NCBI GenBank assembly: GCA_964627035.1
Contig: CAZVKN010000060.1
Location: 1 to 9,612, forward strand
Length of the DNA: 9,612 nucleotides
From: CAZVKN01 sp964627035
GTDB lineage: Bacteria > Electryoneota > AABM5-125-24 > Hatepunaeales > Hatepunaeaceae
Direction of reading: 5' to 3'
Made by a program: the position numbers and the translations under genes. Positions 6,706-9,612 of the stretch are shown piece after piece (within the stretch, counting starts at the first letter, position 1; each line of letters opens with the position of its first letter). The notes beneath the pieces were generated by a model that was not told where the DNA came from, did no database searches, and saw only the letters and a list, made by a program, of their open reading frames with translations.

Positions 6706-7122
6706 TTAGTTGACCTTACGATTATCCGAGATCCAACTGCGGATATATTCAATCGGTTCATTAATCGGTGTTCCCGGACCGAACAGTTTGCCGACACCAA
6801 GCTTACTCAGCTCATCCATGTCTGTGGAAGGAATGATGCCTCCACCTGTCAACAGCATATCATCCAATCCTTTTTTCTCCATCATTCCCTTCACCTTCGG
6901 GAATATTGTCATGTGAGCACCCGACAGGATGGACAGTGCGATTACATCCACGTCCTCCTGCAGTGCGGCTTCCACAATCATCTCAGGCGTTTGACGGAGC
7001 CCGAGATAGATCACCTCCATCCCGGCATCCCGAAAAGCTGAAGCCATTACTTTAGCACCGCGGTCATGACCGTCAAGACCCGGTTTTGCTATTAAAATGC
7101 GAATTTTATGTGCTTCCGACAT
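6706..7122 (-). CDS. Stand-alone cobalamin-binding subunit of a methylmalonyl-CoA mutase-type enzyme
   Basis: The 138-residue protein is a complete B12-binding Rossmann domain with nothing else attached. It has the DxHxxG motif at Asp17-His19-Gly22 (GLDGHDRG), whose His is the lower cobalt ligand, the SxL motif Ser64-Leu66 in IALSILSG, and the GGG turn at 93-95 (LLTGGGIIP). This is the C-terminal domain of methylmalonyl-CoA mutase found as a separate small subunit in many archaea and bacteria. The same architecture serves isobutyryl-CoA and related mutases, so the substrate is open. No large catalytic subunit or MeaB-type chaperone lies in the window. The start ATG has GAGG seven bases before it. 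A strong promoter precedes it and yebC follows in the operon. Confidence 0.92.
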   Translation of the reverse strand: MSEAHKIRILIAKPGLDGHDRGAKVMASAFRDAGMEVIYLGLRQTPEMIVEAALQEDVDVIALSILSGAHMTIFPKVKGMMEKKGLDDMLLTGGGIIPSTDMDELSKLGVGKLFGPGTPINEPIEYIRSWISDNRKVN

Positions 7123-7154
7123 AGTTGTTCCTCAACCGTTTGTAACCATCTGAA

Positions 7155-7183
7155 AATATAATCGAAATCCCAATGCAAGTCAA
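7155..7183 (-). promoter_or_regulatory. Strong sigma-70 promoter for the B12-subunit/yebC operon
   Basis: On the minus strand TTGACT (7183-7178) and TATATT (7160-7155) are exactly 17 bases apart. The start point would be near 7148, giving a compact leader of about 26 nt containing the GAGG ribosome site before ATG 7122. The leader is too short for a cobalamin riboswitch, and none is visible upstream. Confidence 0.75.
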
Positions 7184-7302
7184 GATTACAATTTGGTGAT
7201 TCGGCTTGCAGGAAATTCCTATCGCAATATCTCAAGACAGAGCCGCCAAGACTAAAAACAGACATGAGTTGTGGCTGTAACGATTTATTCATGGTCAGGA
7301 TA

Positions 7303-7330
7303 TTGAATTACAAGAACTAATAACTATATA
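7303..7330 (+). promoter_or_regulatory. Candidate promoter for the CBS protein/permease operon
   Basis: TTGAAT (7303-7308) and TATATA (7325-7330) are 16 bases apart; the overlapping TATATT at 7327-7332 gives an 18-base spacer. Transcription would start near 7337, some 30 nt before the TTG start. The FNR-like box at 7331-7344 would cover the start point. Confidence 0.5.
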
Positions 7331-7344
7331 TTGATCACAATCAA
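7331..7344. promoter_or_regulatory. FNR-type (CRP/FNR family) binding box
   Basis: TTGATCACAATCAA is an exact TTGAT-N4-ATCAA site, the consensus of FNR/ANR-like regulators in E. coli and other bacteria. It sits in the divergent spacer, 24 bp before the CBS gene start and immediately downstream of its candidate -10 box. That placement fits repression of the CBS/permease operon better than activation. The divergent B12 operon starts too far away for standard class II control. Known: the consensus. Inferred: that an FNR family protein acts here. Confidence 0.55.
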
Positions 7345-7357
7345 ATAATATTATACC

Positions 7358-7361
7358 GGAG
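7358..7361 (+). promoter_or_regulatory. Ribosome binding site supporting the TTG start
   Basis: GGAG lies seven bases before TTG 7369-7371. No comparable site precedes the next in-frame ATG at 7396, so the rarer TTG start is preferred. Confidence 0.65.
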
Positions 7362-7368
7362 AACAGAA

Positions 7369-7893
7369 TTGAGTTCAAAACATGCAGGGGATCTGATGAT
7401 CCCCCTTGATAAATATCCCCATATACCCTACTGGTTCACCCTGCAGCAAGCACTTGCAGAGTTTGACAAGACAATACTCGGCATCCACGGTCGTCAGTCA
7501 CTGCCCCGAGCACTTTTGGTATTCGACGAGAAATACCGTCTGCTTGGCAGCATCAGACGTCGCGACATATTGCGCGGGCTTGAACCGAAATTCCTCAAAA
7601 CTATGGCAGTTCCCAGTCGTCGCCTTCTGTTTGACATTGAAGCAGATCCTAATCTCGTTGATTTCTCGACCGGAAAGGTTGGTGCGGCAATCAAAGAACA
7701 GTCTGAACTTCCTGTGAGCGAGGTCATGGTGCCGATTGTTACAACGGTCAATTTCGACGATCATCTTGCTAAGGTTGTTTACAAGCTGGTCACACACGAC
7801 CTCAGTATGCTTCCGGTTCTGCAGGACAGCAAGGTGGTAGGAGCGGTTCGCAGCGTTGATGCGCTGCACGAAATTGCCAATCTGTTGTTGTAA
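7369..7893 (+). CDS. Protein with two CBS domains, likely nucleotide-sensing partner of the adjacent permease
   Basis: The 174-residue cytosolic protein consists almost entirely of a CBS pair: CBS1 about residues 6-75 (AGDLMIPL ... LLGSIRRRDILRG) and CBS2 about 115-174 (VSEVMVPIVTTVN ... VVGAVRSVDALHEIA). Each has the ribose-binding Asp of the GxxTxxD motif (Asp66, Asp164), but the Thr is replaced by Arg (Arg63, Arg161). CBS pairs bind AMP, ADP, ATP or related ligands and usually regulate a partner. The start is TTG at 7369, chosen because GGAG (7358-7361) is seven bases before it; the ATG at 7396 would lose the first residues of CBS1 and lacks such a site. The SLC13-type permease gene follows 93 bp downstream on the same strand, suggesting a functional pair. 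Confidence 0.85.
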   Translation: MSSKHAGDLMIPLDKYPHIPYWFTLQQALAEFDKTILGIHGRQSLPRALLVFDEKYRLLGSIRRRDILRGLEPKFLKTMAVPSRRLLFDIEADPNLVDFSTGKVGAAIKEQSELPVSEVMVPIVTTVNFDDHLAKVVYKLVTHDLSMLPVLQDSKVVGAVRSVDALHEIANLLL

Positions 7894-7986
7894 AGCTGAC
7901 CTTCTTCATTCAACAGTATGTCATTCGATACCTGCTCGCATATTGCATAGCAATTCATTATTAAACAATCAAAACAGATATTAACA
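7894..7986 (+). other. Spacer between CBS gene and permease gene
   Basis: The 93-bp gap has no evident terminator hairpin, which supports read-through from the CBS gene. It also lacks a clear promoter or strong ribosome site near the permease ATG, leaving the exact permease start uncertain. Confidence 0.4.
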
Positions 7987-9513
7987 ATGACCAATAATAT
8001 TGAGAATAATCCTACCGCCGGTGGCGGTTTGAACCACATGCCGGACGATATTTATCTGGCAAAAGATGTCCGTAAAGTTGATTGGAAACGCATCCTTTGG
8101 ATGTCTATCGGTATATTCCTCTTTGTTGCAGTATATCTCTCCCCCGTCTGGTCTCCTGCCGTAGACCCCTCCGGAAAGGAATTTGAGTTGAGCCGTGAAG
8201 GAAAAGCAGCAATAGGACTGTTCCTGATGACCGCTACATGGTGGGTCTTTGAAGTTGTGCCTATAGGTGTCACCAGCATTATGCTCGGTGTTATGCAGGC
8301 ACTGTTTCTGATGCGACCCGCGAGAACAGCCTTCAGCGATTTCATGGATCCTTCAGTCTGGTTTATCATCGGTTCAATTGTCATTGGAATGGCGTTTACG
8401 CGATCCGGACTGACGAAGAGGATGGCGTACAAGATGCTATTGTTGGTAGGCGAACGAACGAGCATGATATATCTCGGCTGCTTTGTGATGACGGCAGCGA
8501 TGACGATGATTATGGCTCATACTGCCGTTGCAGCAGCCGTCTATCCGCTGTTGATGGCGATCTATGCCTTGTATGATCACGATTCCACGACGACCAAATT
8601 TGGCAAAGGTCTGTTCATCGGAATGGCATTTACAGCGGGTGCAGGTTCTATCGTCACGCTGCTCGGTGCGGCGCGAGGTGCTGTAGCACTTGGCTTCTAT
8701 CGGGATATTACAGGCTCTGAAATCAGCTTCTTTGAGCTATCATACTACATGTTCCCGATTGGTTGGCTGATGGTGTTTCTCCTTTGGGGGTTCATCCAGA
8801 TCATTTTCAAACCAGAACATAAAACTATCCCAGGGTTGCGCGAACGTGTCACCCATCTCAACGAAAATCTGGGACCGATCAATAAAACCGAAATCATTAC
8901 ATTAATAGTTGTATTTCTTGTTATTGCTACAATGAGTTTAAGGGCATTCGTACCGGCGATGGCAGGAATTAACAAGAGCGCAATTATCCTCACATCCACA
9001 GTGCTGTTCTTCTCGTTCAAGATATTGACAATCAAAGACCTTGAAGAGATCCCGTGGAACATCGTGCTGCTTTTCGGTGGTGCGATGAGCATCGGTTTTT
9101 GTTTATGGCAGACCGGAGCGGCGAGCTGGATGGCAATCTCCTGGCTCGGAATGCTTCAGAATGCATCCTGGTTCGTGTTTGTGATGGGAATTGCTTTCTT
9201 TGTGCTGTTGATGACGAACTTTATCATGAATGTCGCTGCGATTGCTATCACGCTTCCGGTAGCGTTGGTCATCGCACCGTATCTTGGAGTGTCACCTGTA
9301 GTGGTTATCTTTGCATCACTGGTAACTGCAGGTATGCCGTTCCTGCTGCTCGTAGGAGCTGCTCCGAATGCAATTGCATATGAGAGCAAGCAGTTCACCA
9401 CCGGTGAGTTTTTCATCAAAGGTATTCCGGCATCTGTTTTATTGATGATAGTGCTTGCTTTTTTCGTCAAATGGATCTGGCCCATGATGGGAATGCCTGT
9501 TACTGTACCATAG
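7987..9513 (+). CDS. SLC13/DASS-family anion permease, atypical signature motifs
   Basis: This inner-membrane protein of 508 residues has about 11-12 hydrophobic segments in two inverted repeats, the DASS architecture for Na+-coupled dicarboxylate, citrate or sulfate uptake. Family landmarks are WWVFEVVPIGVTS (85-97) and, in the second repeat, a re-entrant loop ending APNAIAYESK (459-468). The usual substrate and sodium signatures are altered: the first SNT reads AHT (177-179), the second reads MNV (414-416), and the first TPPN loop reads AARG (228-231) in LLGAARGAVALG. Substrate and ion coupling are therefore uncertain. The N-terminal ~30 residues are polar and probably cytosolic. The ATG at 7987 has a poor ribosome site and an in-frame ATG at 8038 is possible. 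It follows the CBS gene by 93 bp and is probably co-transcribed with it. Confidence 0.85.
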   Translation: MTNNIENNPTAGGGLNHMPDDIYLAKDVRKVDWKRILWMSIGIFLFVAVYLSPVWSPAVDPSGKEFELSREGKAAIGLFLMTATWWVFEVVPIGVTSIMLGVMQALFLMRPARTAFSDFMDPSVWFIIGSIVIGMAFTRSGLTKRMAYKMLLLVGERTSMIYLGCFVMTAAMTMIMAHTAVAAAVYPLLMAIYALYDHDSTTTKFGKGLFIGMAFTAGAGSIVTLLGAARGAVALGFYRDITGSEISFFELSYYMFPIGWLMVFLLWGFIQIIFKPEHKTIPGLRERVTHLNENLGPINKTEIITLIVVFLVIATMSLRAFVPAMAGINKSAIILTSTVLFFSFKILTIKDLEEIPWNIVLLFGGAMSIGFCLWQTGAASWMAISWLGMLQNASWFVFVMGIAFFVLLMTNFIMNVAAIAITLPVALVIAPYLGVSPVVVIFASLVTAGMPFLLLVGAAPNAIAYESKQFTTGEFFIKGIPASVLLMIVLAFFVKWIWPMMGMPVTVP

Positions 9514-9565
9514 TTTCGAGTTAGAATGCACAATTGCCGGTAAATGCAATAATTGTTATAGGTGA

Positions 9566-9594
9566 TTGCTTAAGTTCTTGCACTAAATTATATT
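9566..9594 (+). promoter_or_regulatory. Candidate promoter for a gene beyond the right edge
   Basis: TTGCTT (9566-9571) and TATATT (9589-9594) are 17 bases apart. Transcription would start near 9602, where an ATG (9602-9604) begins a frame that leaves the window. No terminator for the permease gene is visible between 9514 and 9565. Confidence 0.4.
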
Positions 9595-9599
9595 TAGTG
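9581..9599. repeat. 8-bp perfect inverted repeat over the right-edge promoter (possible operator)
   Basis: CACTAAAT and ATTTAGTG are exact inverse copies around a three-base centre. The site covers the candidate -10 box, where a repressor operator would sit. It lacks a T-run and is AT-rich, so a terminator for the permease is less likely. Confidence 0.4.
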
Positions 9600-9612
9600 T
9601 TATGGACTTATA

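Noticed and set aside
7123..7300. Cobalamin riboswitch before the B12-binding subunit
   Set aside because: The likely transcript leader is only about 26 nt and no B12-box-like structure is evident upstream.
7331..7396. Class II activation of the CBS operon from the FNR-like box
   Set aside because: The start point would fall near 7379, after the preferred TTG start, and the required -10 position (about 7367-7372) has no match.

Overview
The window looks like ordinary bacterial chromosome of moderate to low G+C. Genes have clear Shine-Dalgarno sites (GGAG/AGAGG types), GTG and TTG starts occur, several promoters resemble sigma-70 (TTGACT-17-TATATT is the best), and intergenic DNA is AT-rich. 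I cannot assign a taxon from sequence alone. The gene set (split B12-binding methylmalonyl-CoA mutase-type subunit, a CBS/DASS-transporter pair and an FNR-type box) would suit an organism with anaerobic or facultatively anaerobic metabolism, but that is inference.

Layout from left to right. Positions 1-84 hold the C-terminal end of an unrecognised + strand gene with a Cys-rich CxxCxxC tail. Next come a short minus-strand signal-peptide-like ORF (99-197, probably a remnant or very small gene), a long near-perfect hairpin (250-290), and a minus-strand tRNA-Ser(GGA) (398-483) with its own intrinsic terminator (347-394) and a candidate promoter (557-585). The pyrimidine/arginine pair carA-carB follows on the minus strand (5070 to 675), overlapping by 14 nt if carB uses the GTG start chosen here. 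An 877-bp gene-poor interval (5071-5947) carries the carAB control region with a 16-bp perfect palindrome, a 142-bp repeat element bounded by 12-bp inverted repeats, a partial third copy of its end, and the terminator of the next operon. A minus-strand two-gene operon follows: a stand-alone B12-binding subunit, then yebC, with a strong promoter at 7155-7183. Divergent to it, a + strand pair encodes a two-CBS-domain protein (TTG start) and an atypical SLC13/DASS anion permease. An exact TTGAT-N4-ATCAA box lies just before the CBS gene. The last 100 bases hold a possible promoter overlapped by a palindrome for a gene beyond the window.

Functionally, CarA releases ammonia from glutamine and CarB makes carbamoyl phosphate for pyrimidines and arginine. 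The B12 subunit would need a catalytic mutase partner encoded elsewhere. YebC belongs to a translation/regulation-associated family. The CBS protein and the permease probably act together, the CBS domains sensing adenine nucleotides and the permease moving a di- or tricarboxylate or an inorganic anion.

I see no CRISPR array, phage, toxin-antitoxin module or clear defence system. The items most worth a second look are the FNR-like box over the CBS/permease promoter, the loss of the canonical DASS signature residues in the permease, and the structured repeat between carA and yebC.
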